Source: Geotrypetes seraphini
Lineage: Eukaryota; Chordata; Amphibia; Gymnophiona; Dermophiidae
Direction: 5' to 3'
Assembly: GCF_902459505.1 (NCBI RefSeq)
Contig: NC_047095.1
Location: 115,879,380-115,943,379, forward strand
Length of the DNA stretch: 64,000 nucleotides
The position numbers were made by a program, and so were the translations under genes. The first letter of the stretch is position 1, and every line of letters begins with the position of its first letter. The notes under the pieces are model-generated. The model was not told where the DNA came from and ran no database searches. It saw nothing but the letters and a program-made list of their open reading frames with translations. Positions 21,383 to 32,289 of this stretch are shown here, piece by piece.

Positions 21383-21770
21383 CATGGCTACCAAGGTCTC
21401 TTCTCACCTAGATCTAACCGTAAAGGAGGTGGCCTGGCAATTCTCTACAAATCCTTTTTCGATGTTCAGCTCTTCGAAAGGGGTTGCCACACCTCACTAG
21501 AATACATGCTTGCTTCCGTCAACGATGAACTTCACCCTCACCCACTGGGCATCCTGCTCCTATATCGCCCACCTATCCCTTGGAACAACTCCTCCGAACT
21601 CATCCTTGAGACTATAACAAACGCCTTCCTCAAGTTCCAAAGGTTATTGATCATCGGAGACGTCAATCTCCACCTAGGTACCAAGATACATATCTGCCAA
21701 ACTGCAACCTTACACACCCAGATGTTCATTTCACTCAAAAAAACGAGAAACGACTCAGCATACCCCCTGG
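21383..21770 (+). mobile_element. LINE apurinic endonuclease domain fragment
   Basis: An open frame reads GGGLAILYKSFFDVQLFERG, then LEYMLASV, GILLLYRPP and FLKFQRLLIIGDVNLHL. This is the C-terminal half of the APE-type endonuclease of an L2/CR1-clade LINE, where GDVN(L/I)H is the characteristic Asp-Asn motif. It ends abruptly at a SINE-like tail. Confidence 0.8.
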
Positions 21771-21774
21771 ACAA

Positions 21775-22420
21775 TCCTACTATTGCTACTATTTCTATAG
21801 CGCTACCATTCGTACGCAGTGCTGTACAGAGTTATGAAGCAGACAGTCCCTGCTTGAAAGAGCTTACAATCTAAACAGACAGGATGCCATGGATACAGTT
21901 AAGGGGAACAGTTAATCTGCTGGCTGAATTGGAGGGCAGAGGGGAGTACAGGACAATCAAGCCATTGTGGCATCACTGAGAAGGTTGGCTCTTATTGGTG
22001 GAATGAGGCATTATGACATCACAATCTCAGCTCTGGCTACCAGAGACTGAAACTCTTCACACTACTACTACTATGAATTATAGTGCTACCAGACGTACGC
22101 AGCGCTGTACAGCCAGGAAGGAGACAGTCCCTGCTTGAAGGAGCTTACAATCTAAATAGACGAGACAGACAAACTAGACGTCATGGATACAGTTAGACAG
22201 GGAATGGTTAATCTGCTGGCTAGACCACTGGTCCTGTCTTTATGGAGGCCAATCCAAGTCACAAGTACCTGGCAAAATCCCAAAGAGCAGTAACATTCTA
22301 GAGCTGAGATTGTGATGCCATAATGTCTCATTCCACCAATGCCTAAGAGTCATCCTCATCAGTGATGTCACAATGGCTTAACTGTCCCAATTGGCTCATA
22401 TAAGAACATAAGAACAGGCT
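21775..22420 (+). mobile_element. SINE/LINE tail copies (CGTACGCAG.GCTGTACA type)
   Basis: Two copies, 21780-21890 and 22065-22200, share TACGCAG(T/C)GCTGTACAG, GACAGTCCCTGCTTGAA and GAGCTTACAATCTAAA. The intervening 21950-22060 and 22300-22400 share an inverted segment (GAGCTGAGATTGTGATG / CATCACAATCTCAGCTC). Confidence 0.5.
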
Positions 22421-22799
22421 TACTGGGTCAGATCAGTGGTCCATCTAGCTTAGTATCCCGTCTACATCATAAAGGCGGGTGTTCAATCTGCTTTTAAACA
22501 AGGGAAGGGGGTGTGGTGGACAAACCCAGGTAGTTTGTTCCAGGCAGTTATGTTTTACCATTTTTTTTCCTCTGTTTCATATGAACCCTCTTGTCCGTGG
22601 TCCATTGATTGTCCTATCCTGCAGCTATAAATCTTATCATCTTTAGGTCTAAGTTCACTGCTCCTTAACTATTCTTCTCTTGGCGTTTCATCTCTTTCTG
22701 GCTGCCAAAGAACATAACATAACATAACTATATTCTTCTATACCGCCATAATCAAACAATTTCTAGGCGGTTTACACAGAAGAAGGCTGGACAATCAGC

Positions 22800-23560
22800 G
22801 AAATACAATTAATTAAAATGCAACAAATTTCCTAAAATATTTAATGTAAGATTTTAGTTAACAGTAATGTCCTCATTTAGGTAGGTAAAAAGTGAGGGGA
22901 GAGGAGGATCGCAGAAGGCAGCGATTACAGTATAAAAAAATACAAGAGGATAGAAGATGAGGTGGAATAGAGAAAAGGTAGGAACAATAAAATGTGAAAG
23001 GGAGGAAGGGGAGAGGGAAGGGAAGGAGGAAAATGTAAAAAGAAAGAGAGAGAGAAAGGAGGCATGGAAACAGGGCAATAGAGGCGGAAGGAGAGACTTG
23101 TCTACGACTGATTCTGGGATTTGGGGGTGAAGTGACAAGATAAAAGGCAGTTTAATGCAGGGCTTCTCAACCCAATCCGTGGGATGACCTAGCAGTCAGG
23201 TTTGCAGGCCTGGAAAATCTGGCAACGACATGACCTTTTCACTTAAACAGCATCTTCTGGACACTGCTGTTCTGTAATGCTGGCGTTCCCGAAAAAGAGG
23301 TGAATCATGAACTTCTCGCTCAAACAGCCACCGGCAAGTCCCTGCAGATTATGAGGCCTGTAGGATTTCATATTCGGTCCACGGCCCGGCTCCAAACTTG
23401 GAAACCATCGGAAAAGTACTTAAATGACTCCATTTTGACATTCAGATTCACCGATTAACTTTACATCAGTGACTAGAACCTCTAACAATTCATAACATTA
23501 CATCAAAATACCTGTTTCACAGTAACTAAAACGTCCTCCTTTATGTAAAGTTTTGGTAAT
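22800..23560. other. No gene seen; purine-rich stretch
   Basis: 22900-23110 is a G/A-rich stretch following a minus-strand LINE tail (TTTCTAGGCGGTTTACACAG at 22769-22788). The rest holds no exon I can support. Confidence 0.4.
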
Positions 23561-24005
23561 TGGTTGATGGTAGATGCCTGGAATGCCCTCCAGAGGGAAG
23601 TGGTGATGGAATTCAAAAAAAGCGTGGGATAAAAATAAAGGATCTCTAATTAGAAAACAAAGGTTGTAAATTAAAGAACTAAGGCTGGTATTGGACAGAC
23701 CTGCATGGTCTGTGTCCCATATGTGGTGATTCAGTGTAGGATGGGAACTCCACTAACTTGGAACATGAGAATGTTACTGACCAGATTTTATGGTAGATAT
23801 CCTGCAAACAGCATGGTTGGATAGGCTGGAATGAGCTTGGAACGGCAACTTCAGCATTTGGAACCTAGGACAATAGTAGGTGGACTTTAGTCTATGGCCC
23901 AGAAATATCAAAGAAGAGACAAGCTAATCTAATCATGTATTTTTTAATGGATGGACTGTTCAGGTCTTTATCAGCCATAATTTAGTATGTTACTATCTAT
24001 GTTAC
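23560..24005 (+). mobile_element. LINE 3' end (CR1 type)
   Basis: TGGTAGATGCCTGGAATGCCC near the start, and GGATGGACTGTTCAGGTCTT ... TTAGTATGTTACTATCTATG at the end, are the C-terminal and tail signatures of a CR1-type LINE. Confidence 0.65.
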
Positions 24006-24059
24006 TGTTGTAATAATTTCAAATGTTTGAACTGAAATCTCGCTTGTCACAGAGAAATC

Positions 24060-24290
24060 TGAACTACAAGTCCCAGCATACAGCGGGGTGCACCCAGGCC
24101 AGGATCGACCCTGTCGGAGAAATCTTGTGCCAGATGCAAACCTTGGAGCTGTCACATTACCCAGTTCCAGAAGGGAGACCTTTTTTTTTGCCAGTCCTAG
24201 TTTTGAACCTAGTTTCCTAAGCAGCATGGGATATGTAGTCCTTGAATCTAGCCATTCAGATCAGCACGGCTTATCCCATAATGCATCAGG
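24060..24290. promoter_or_regulatory. Cluster of ZNF143/SBS-like motifs
   Basis: ACTACAAGTCCCAGCATAC at 24063-24081 differs by one base from the ZNF143/Staf consensus ACTACAANTCCCAGCATGC. A weaker inverse copy (GCATGGGATATGTAGTCC) follows at about 24224, and TATCCCATAATGCATC lies at about 24269. Such clusters mark some vertebrate promoters, but the segment also shows internal duplication (CCCAGTTCCAG at 24160 and 24348), so it may be a repeat. Confidence 0.3.
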
Positions 24291-25250
24291 ATGAGGCCGT
24301 TGGCCATTTTTGTGTCTGTGTGACCGTAGTAGAGCAGCCATATTTCCCAGTTCCAGGAAGGAAATGCTAGGCCAGTCCTGGATTTGTGAGAAGTACATCC
24401 TAATTTCTTGGAACCAATTGGAAACTTTGTAATTCCCCTGGTGAAGAGGTTTTCTACCCTTTGTCAATTGGACTATTATCTTCTCTATCTGGGCCTTTGC
24501 TTGTCCTAACCGCCCTCTCGGTCTCCCTTAATTTTTTATTGGGAATTCTGTTCTTTGAATTATTTTGTTTAGCTGTCTCCACTCAACCCTCATTGAGAGA
24601 GAGCTGAAAGAGCCCTCGCCCTCTGCTCCCTCTATCACACAGCTTCCAGGACTATTTCTGACTGCAGGTGGAACCCTCATGGACCAGGTATCTCAAGCCT
24701 TAAGACTTATCCGTTGATTTCCAGCACGCCCCAGAACAGGACAATTGCATCTGTAGAAGTACCTACCTATTATCATGTTAATTGAATGGTATAGGATCTG
24801 GGATTTTTTTTGGGTTGGAGGATCTGCTAAAAACTGCCAGCTCATAATATCTGCAGCTTTCCAAGTGGGTTGAGAAGTCCCTCAGATTATTTGCACTTTT
24901 GATAGTTATTAAAGGCTTATTTTTAAAAGACTTATCTAAACACCTGGTAAGGGGACACTTGAGTGGAGCTGGAGTGCTGGCCGCAGGACTTTGTTTTAGT
25001 TTTTGACTGTTTTGGAATTGTTTATGATTTCTACGTATTTGAGTCCGATTCTGTGTTCTGCTCAGTTCTACCTTTGGCTGAAAGGGTTTCGGAACGTCCA
25101 CTGCTCACCCCTGGAGCATGCCACATGGCCTCTAGCTACTTTTTTGGCATCTTGCTAGGTAGCCATGACCTGGATTGGCTGCTGTTGGAAACTGAATACT
25201 GATGGACCTTTGGTTTTTTCCAGAATGACAGTTCTTATGTCTTTATTAAA
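24290..25250. other. No supported gene
   Basis: A possible tiny exon ends at 24687 with ATGGACCAG before GTATCT, preceded by CTGACTGCAG. It would join gene B's first repeat exon in phase 0, but there is nothing else to support it. From about 25110 a CR1-like LINE tail begins. Confidence 0.25.
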
Positions 25251-25375
25251 AGTGGTAGCTGATTGCTTTGCTATTCAGCATTATGGTGGAGTGGAAAGGG
25301 TAAATGTGAATTGCATGTTTACTCTTCCAAAAATACCAGGACTAGGGGGGCATGCGACGAAGCTACTGAGTAGTC

Positions 25376-25563
25376 CAGGGGTAGGCAATTCCAGTCCTCA
25401 AGAGCCAGGTCAGGTTTTCAGGATCTCCACAATAAATATGCATGATATAGATTTGCATCTCAAGGAGGCAGTGCGTGCAAATCCATCTCGTACATATTCA
25501 TTGTGGAGATCCTGAAAACCTGGCCTGGCTCTGGCTCTCGAGGACCGGAATTGCCTACCCCTG
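25376..25563. mobile_element. hAT MITE (GGTAGGCAATTCC subfamily)
   Basis: CAGGGGTAGGCAATTCCAG to GGAATTGCCTACCCCTG with flanks GAGTAGTC (25368-25375) and GAGTAGTA (25564-25571). Confidence 0.88.
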
Positions 25564-25575
25564 GAGTAGTAGATT

Positions 25576-25697
25576 ATTATTTTTTAATTCTTTATTCGTT
25601 TTCAATCTTACATCAAGTGCACAAACAATAAAACAATACAATTAAACCCATCACTTGACAATCTTTCTGATTTATCTTACAATACATAAAATTACCA
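25576..25697 (-). mobile_element. Truncated retroelement tail with 17-bp duplication
   Basis: CCCTGGAGTAGTAGATT occurs at 25559-25575 and 25698-25714. Between them, TTTTTTAATTCTTTATTCG at the left is a reversed poly(A)-type end of an L1-like or SINE tail. The duplicated target includes the last bases of the MITE, so this insertion is the younger of the two. Confidence 0.85.
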
Positions 25698-26911
25698 CCC
25701 TGGAGTAGTAGATTTAAAACAAACCAGAGAAAAGATTTCTTCGCATGTGTGATTAAAGTCTGGAAATCATTGCCGGAGAATGTGGGGGAAATCGGTTAGC
25801 TTAGCGAGGTTTACAAAAGACTTGGATAATTTTCCTAAAAGAGAAGTCCATAGGTTTCCAAGTTTATTAGTTTCGTGTTAAACCATCTATCCCAAATATC
25901 TAGACAGTTTACAGTAGGTTACTAACTGTGCCTTCTTTAAAAATCATTGGAACGAGAAGAGCCGATATGTTTACTGTTGCAGGTCCACAATGGTGGAATT
26001 CCCTTCCCCATTATATTAGAATAGAAAGTGATATCCTAATATTCAAAAAGCTTTTAAAATCCCATTTATTTAAGGACGCCTTCGATCTATAATTTAACTT
26101 ATGGACGCCATTAACTAATTTTTAATCCTCTAAATTGTTGTTTTGGCTCAAACAAATATGCAAGAAGTGCTTTGAATAAATTTTTACCCTACCTTTCGTT
26201 CTTCCCTGGTTTTTTGTTTTTTTTTCCTTTTCCCCATTGTAACTTTACCCTCCTTTCCTATCTCTCATGTGAGTCACAATTTGATTTTATTGTAATTAGG
26301 TTAAAGTTTCTTTATTATATTATGTACATCGCTTAGAACTCTGAAATAGGCGATTCATCAAATGTGAAATAAAACTTGAAACTTGAACTAGGTTAATACA
26401 GTAAATTATTTAAAAGATTTAATTGAAAACATTAATGGAGAAGGCCATTATTGAGATGGCTTGGGGAAAATCCACTACTTATTCCTAGGATAAGCAGCAT
26501 AAAATTTGTTTTCCTACTTGAGATCTAGCTAGGGACTTGGGACTGTTGGAAACGGGAAACTAGGCTCGATGGACCTTCGGTCTGTCCCAGTATGGCAACT
26601 CTTATGTTCTTATGTGAGCCAAGTATAGGAGAGTGAAGCCATTGTGACATCATTGCTGAGCTTGGCTCCTAGGCATTGGTGAAATGAGGCATTATGACAT
26701 CACAATATCAGCTCTGGAATGTTGCTACTCCTTAGGATCTTGCCAGGCACTTGTGACCTGGGTTGGCCACTGTTGGAAACAGGATACTGGTCTCGATTGG
26801 ATAGGCCATATGGTCTTTACGTCTGTTTTTCTATTACTGTGTTTTCTTCCATATCCTAAACTGACTTCATCAGGCTTTAGACTTGGACGGTCCTTGATTA
26901 GTGGCAGCGAA

Positions 26912-26958
26912 GTGAACACATCCAGTACTTTGGATGCTATTTTCTTTTTGCAGTAATT
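26912..26958 (+). other. Detached left edge of the gene B exon array
   Basis: GTGAACACATCCAGTACTTTGG then CAGTAATTTGGGATTTT matches the intron found between all array exons. Homology starts at about GTGAACAC; the bases before it do not match an array exon. The next part of this intron resumes at about 28025 after a 1.06-kb insertion. Confidence 0.8.
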
Positions 26959-28020
26959 TGGGATTTTTTTTTTTTTTTTAAATCCTTTATTTATAATTTG
27001 TTACATATCCAAACAACAAATATTCAGGTAAATCAAGAACAGCAAAAAAGAAAATAATTTGTATATAGCAATATAAAAGGAAATAAACTTCAAATAGCCT
27101 AGTCCATTTTATACATGTTTGAAATAAACTACCATGACCCAGTCCACTTTTATATTAGTCGCTTGATAACCATACAATAAGAAATACACTTCCCCCTTAA
27201 TATTCGCGGGGGTTAGGGGCACAGCTGGCCCACGAATATTGAAAAACGCAAATAATTTTTTGGGCCGACTCTGAGCCCCGTCCCACCTCCCTCCCACCTG
27301 GTGGTCTAGCGGTGAAGCAGGGAAGTAGCGATCGTCCTACGTTCCTGCAGTAGCGATCGTCCTACATTCCTGCCCCATGCAGAGCCGTCCACAAAAATGG
27401 CTGCCGTGAGTTCCCGCTATAGTCTCGTGAGACCATGGGAACTCAAAGCAGGCTCTGCACGGGGCAGGAGCGTAGGACGATCGCTTCTGCCCCGCTTCAC
27501 TGCTAGACCACCAGGTAAGGTGTGGAGAGGTTCGGGAGGTGGGGGTGATTCTGGGTTTAGAAAACTGCAAATAACCGAAGTCGCGAGTCCTAAACCCGCG
27601 AATCGGGAGGGAGAAGTGTAGCATAATCAGTCTAGTATTAATACCTTTAACAGACAAGATGTGGCATTCTTTCACATGTCATAACTTCCTTCAAAAGCCA
27701 AAAAAAAAATAAAATTATGAAACTGTTTGCAAAGGTATATCCATAAGAAAATCCACCTCACTGGTTCCAAAAATACATACTTAACACTTAATATTTCATA
27801 CTTAATATGAAATGAGGCATTTCCAAGGAAACTTTTTTTAAAAAGAAAGTTGCTCCTGCCACTAAAGCCTTAGGCTTTGTATTGTGGCCGCGTAACAAAT
27901 TTTCCAGATGTATCAAAGGCAGACTCAATTTGAAAGGAAGCAGTTCCTACAACTCAAGCCTGTTTTTTTTTCATGAAGTACAATTTTAAAATAGTTTGCT
28001 TCTCTAATTCAGACTTAAAC
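26959..28020 (-). mobile_element. L1-like tail with nested MITE, splitting the array's first intron
   Basis: The T-run at 26963-26980 followed by AAATCCTTTATTTATAATTTG is the reversed poly(A) end of an L1-like element. At 27187-27618 a fold-back element interrupts it (CCTTAATATTCGCGGGGGTT and CTAAACCCGCGAATCGGGAG ends), with an inner inverted repeat around GTAGCGATCGTCCTACGTTC. Confidence 0.65.
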
Positions 28021-28024
28021 ACAA

Positions 28025-31000
28025 CCAATAATGTTCATGGGTGCGTCTCTTCTCTGCAGGAGATTTCCAGACATACAGATGTGACCGGAGGGGATAAAGC
28101 GGACATGGAGTCGGAGGTCTCTGATGAAGCGGTATGTTGCCTACATTGAACACATCCTGTACTTTGGATGCTAGTTTCTTTCTGCAGTAATTTAGGATTT
28201 TAATGTTACGTTCATGGGTGTCTCTCTTCTCTACAGATTTCCAGACATACAGATGTGACGGGTGGGGATAAAGCGGATATGGAGTCGGAGGTCTCTGATG
28301 AAGCGGTATGTTGCCTACATTGTGAACACATCCTGTACTTTGAATGCTAGTTTCTTTCTGCAGTAATTTGGAATTTTAATGTTACATTCATGGGTGTCTC
28401 TCTTCTCTGCAGGATATTTCCAGACATACAGATGTGACCGGAGGGGATAAAGCGGACATGGAATCGGAGGTCTCTGATGAAGCGGTATGTTGCCTACATT
28501 GAACACATCCTGTACTTTGGATGCTAGTTTCTTTCTGCAGTAATTTGGGATTTATTGTTACATTCATGGGTGTCTCTCTTCTCTGCAGGAGATTTCCAGA
28601 CATACAAATGTGACCAGAGAGGATAAAGCGGACATGGAGTCGGAGGTCTCTGATGAAGAGGTATATTGCTTCCATGGTGAACACATCCTGTACTTTGGAT
28701 GCTAGTTTCTTTCTGCAGTAATTTAGGATTTTAATGTTACGTTCATGGGTGTCTCTCTTCTCTACAGATTTCCAGACATACAGATGTGACGGGTGGGGAT
28801 AAAGCGGATATGGAGTCGGAGGTCTCTGATGAAGCGGTATGTTGCCTACATTGTGAACACATCCTGTACTTTGAATGCTAGTTTCTTTCTGCAGTAATTT
28901 GGAATTTTAATGTTACATTCATGGGTGTCTCTCTTCTCTGCAGGAGATTTCCAGACATACAGATGTAACCGGTGGGGATAAAGCGGACATGGAGTCGGAG
29001 GTCTCTGATGAAGCGGTATGTTGCCTACATTGTGAACACATCCTGTACTTTGGATGCTAGTTTCTTTCTGCAGTAATTTGGGATTTTAATGTTACATTCA
29101 TGGGTGTCTCTCTTCTCTGCAGATTTCCAGACATATAGATGTGACCGGAGGGGATAAAGCGGACATGGAGTCGGAGGTCTCTGATGAAGCGGTATGTTGC
29201 CTACATTGTGAACCCATCCTGTACTTTGGATGCTAAGTTTCTTTCTGCAGTAATTTGGGATTTTAATGTTACATTCATGGGTGTCTCTCTTCTCTGCAGG
29301 AGATTTCCAGACATACAGATGTAACCGGTGGGGATAAAGCGGACATGGAGTCGGAGGTCTCTGATGAAGCGGTATGTTGCCTACATTGTGAACCCATCCT
29401 GTACTTTGGATGCTAAGTTTCTTTTTGCATTAATTTGGGATTTTAATGTTACATTCATGGGTGTCTCTCTTCTCTGCAGGAGATTTCCAGACATACAAAT
29501 GTGACCGGTGGGGATAAAGCGGACATGGAGTCGGAGATCTCTGATGAAGCGGTATGTTGCCTGTATGGTAAACACATCCTGTACTTTGGATGCTAGTTTC
29601 TTTCTGCAGTAATTTGGGATTTTAATGTTACATTCATGGGTGTCTCTCTTCTCTGCAGGATATTTCCAGACATACAGATGTGACCGGAGGGGATAAAGCG
29701 GATATGGAATCGGAGGTCTCTGATGAAGCGGTATGTTGCCTACATTGAACACATCCTGTACTTTGGATGCTAGTTTCTTTCTGCAGTAATTTGGGATTTT
29801 AATGTTACATTCATGGGTGTCTCTCTTCTCTGCAGGAGATTTCCAGACATACAGATGTGACCGGAGGGGATAAAGCGGACATGGAATCGGAGGTCTCTGA
29901 TGAAGCGGTATGTTGCCTACATTGAACACATCCTGTACTTTGGATGCTAGTTTCTTTCTGCAGTAATTTGGGATTTATTGTTACATTCATGGGTGTCTCT
30001 CTTCTCTGCAGGAGATTTCCAGACATACAAATGTGACCGGTGGGGATAAAGCGGACATGGAGTCGGAGGTCTCTGATGAAGAGGTATATTGCTTCCATGG
30101 TGAACACATCCTGTACTTTGGATGCTAGTTTCTTTCTGCAGTAATTTAGGATTTTAATGTTACGTTCATGGGTGTCTCTCTTCTCTACAGATTTCCAGAC
30201 ATACAGATGTGACGGGTGGGGATAAAGCAGATATGGAGTCGGAGGTCTCTGATGAAGCGGTATGTTGCCTACATTGTGAACACATCCTGTACTTTGGATG
30301 CTAGTTTCTTTCTGCAGTAATTTGGGATTTTAATGTTACATTCATGGGTGTCTCTCTTCTCTGCAGATTTCCAGACATATAGATGTGACCGGAGGGGATA
30401 AAGCGGACATGGAGTCGGAGGTCTCTGATGAAGCGGTATGTTGCCTACATTGTGAACCCATCCTGTACTTTGGATGCTAAGTTTCTTTCTGCAGTAATTT
30501 GGGATTTTAATGTTACATTCATGGGTGTCTCTCTTCTCTGCAGATTTCCAGACATATAGATGTGACCGGAGGGGATAAAGCGGACATGGAGTCGGAGGTC
30601 TCTGATGAAGCGGTATGTTGCCTACATTGTGAACCCATCCTGTACTTTGGATGCTAAGTTTCTTTCTGCAGTAATTTGGGATTTTAATGTTACATTCATG
30701 GGTGTCTCTCTTCTCTGCAGGAGATTTCCAGACATACAGATGTAACCGGTGGGGATAAAGCGGACATGGAGTCGGAGGTCTCTGATGAAGCGGTATGTTG
30801 CCTACATTGTGAACACATCCTGTACTTTGGATGCTAGTTTCTTTCTGCAGTAATTTGGGATTTTAATGTTACATTCATGGGTGTCTCTCTTCTCTGCAGA
30901 TTTCCAGACATACAGATGTGACCGGAGGGGATAAAGCGGACATGGAATCGGAGGTCTCTGATGAAGCGGTATGTTGCCTACATTGAACACATCCTGTACT

Positions 31001-31520
31001 TTGGATGCTAGTTTCTTTCTGCAGTAATTTGGGATTTTAATGTTACATTCATGGGTGTCTCTCTTCTCTGCAGGAGATTTCCAGACATACAGATGTAACC
31101 GGTGGGGATAAAGCGGACATGGAGTCGGAGGTCTCTGATGAAGCGGTATGTTGCCTACATTGTGAACACATCCTGTACTTTGGATGCTAAGTTTATTTCT
31201 GCAGTAATTTGGGATTTTAATGGTACATTCATGGGTGTCTCTCTTCTCTGCAGGGGATTTCCAGACATACAGATGTGATCGGTGGGGATAAAGCGGACAT
31301 GGAGTCGGAGTTCTCTGATGAAGAGGTATATTGCTTCCATGGTGAACACATCCTGTACTTTGGATGCTAGTTTCTTTCTGCAGTAATTTAGGATTTTAAT
31401 GTTACATTCATGGGTGTCTCTCTACTCTGCAGGAGATTTCCAGACATACAGATGTGACTGGAGGGGATAAAGCGGACATGGAGTCGGAGGTCTCTGATGA
31501 AGAGGTATGTTGCCTCCGTG
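28025..31520 (+). repeat. Tandem array, about 178-bp unit, exon plus intron
   Basis: Twenty units of 174-180 bp each hold one 69- or 72-bp exon and a 104-108-bp intron. Introns are as similar as exons, showing recent unequal exchange or conversion. Multi-unit duplications are visible: the trio at 28413-28836 (starting GATATT, then the AATGTG exon with GTATAT donor, then the CTACAG exon) recurs at 29659-30259 with one extra unit. Confidence 0.95.
28060..31504 (+). CDS. Gene B: 20 tandem repeat exons
   Basis: Exons lie at 28060-28131, 28237-28305, 28413-28484, 28589-28660, 28768-28836, 28944-29015, 29123-29191, 29300-29371, 29480-29551, 29659-29730, 29836-29907, 30012-30083, 30191-30259, 30367-30435, 30544-30612, 30721-30792, 30900-30968, 31074-31145, 31254-31325 and 31433-31504. 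All are phase 0, with TCTGCAG or TCTACAG acceptors and GTATGT or GTATAT donors. Each encodes EISRHTDVTGGDKADMESEV then SDEA/E, or the same without the first Glu. None contains a stop; together they give 473 acidic residues. NVT sequons occur in exons 4, 9 and 12. Upstream exons were not found and the family is unknown. TSBP1, another class III gene, also has repeated tiny exons, but I see no sequence similarity. Confidence 0.75.
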
Positions 31521-31699
31521 GACAGGTTATGAGATTCATTCTTCCAATGGGCATCTGTAGAAATCTCATGCAGATCGAAGCGGGACTTTCAGCTGGCATA
31601 AGTAAGGTTGAACAGATAGCAGAGCTTCAGAAATGGGGGGGGGGGGGAGTTAGCAAAACGTATCAGATGAGTAGGGGCATGTACAAGGAGAAACTAGAG
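31505..31699. other. Post-array intron
   Basis: Array similarity fades after GTATGTTGCCTCC. A run of about 13 G lies at 31629-31641. No exon seen. Confidence 0.5.
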
Positions 31700-32035
31700 C
31701 AGTGTCTCGCAAACTTTCTGGCCAGCAGCTCACTAAATCCAGTGCCCCAGCCGGAAGGCACCTGGAAGTGTGCGGATGTTGACGCCATGACGTCCGGGCA
31801 TGCGTGGCGGCCCATCTGGCCATGACCCGCTTCGGTGGAGGGTTCCGGGAGGTGCAGGAGGAGAGACGCCGACCAAGAGGAGAGTCCTCTGTGCCGGCTG
31901 ACTTCCTACAAGATGTGCCTCTCGCCGCGATAAACTCATCCTGTAGGCAGTCAGCTGGCACGGACGACTCTCCTCCTCGGCAGTGTATTGCGGCACGCCT
32001 GAAATCTCAGGAGGCACAGAGTTTGTGATACACTG
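31700..32035. mobile_element. hAT non-autonomous element (CAGTGTCTCGCAAACT family)
   Basis: CAGTGTCTCGCAAACTTTC to GAGTTTGTGATACACTG, with flanks AACTAGAG and GGCTAGAG sharing CTAGAG. Same family as 8116-8435, including the CCTGTAGGCAGTCAGCTGGC inner arm. Confidence 0.85.
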
Positions 32036-32038
32036 GGC

Positions 32039-32289
32039 TAGAGAATGACACGGGGACAAATGTGTCCCCCGTCCCATCCCTGCGCGCTTTTGTCGCTGTC
32101 CCTGGCCCATTTCCCGCAAGCTCTGCTGTAATCGCACAAGCCTCAAACATTTATGATTTTAAAGTGTCCGAGGCTTGTGCAGATGAGGACGGAGCTTGCA
32201 GGAATGGGGCAAGGAAAGAACTCGCAGGGCGGAATAGGAAATTGAGTTTCCGTGGGGACAGGGACAAATTTGTCCCCATGTCCTTCTCA
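32039..32289. mobile_element. MITE of the TAGAGAATGACACGG family
   Basis: It starts TAGAGAATGACACGGGGAC, abutting the previous element, and ends near CCCATGTCCTTCTC. An internal inverted repeat pairs GCAAGCTCTG / CGGAGCTTGC and AAGCCTC / GAGGCTT. Confidence 0.7.

Larger units (their letters stand above)
25255..26620 (+). mobile_element. CR1/L2 LINE with three later insertions
   Basis: The host LINE (GGAGTGGAAAGGGTAAATGT ... LRGHATKLLS) is cut at 25376 by a MITE, at 25576 by an L1/SINE tail, and at about 25860-26393 by another L2-type LINE. That LINE's 3' end reads GTACATCGCTTAGAACTCTG then AAACTTGAAACTTGAA. The host resumes with RFKTNQRKDFFACVIKVWKS at 25715 and its tail ends at about 26615 (GTATGGCAACTCTTATGTTC). 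Confidence 0.75.

Noticed and set aside
24661-24687. Possible gene B start exon coding MDQ
   Set aside because: Phase and donor would fit, but three codons without transcript or conservation evidence are not enough to call.
29381-29929. 182-codon minus-strand frame across the exon array (HQRPPIPCPLYPLRSHLYVW)
   Set aside because: It is the antisense of the array and runs through exon and intron alike. The + strand has consistent donors, acceptors, phase and a terminal exon; the minus strand has none.
28025-31520. Reading the array as a CRISPR-like or satellite repeat only
   Set aside because: Regular spacing is present, but conserved splice sites, open frames with 3-nt exon indels and a phase-matched terminal exon point to exons. 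CRISPR arrays do not occur in vertebrate DNA.
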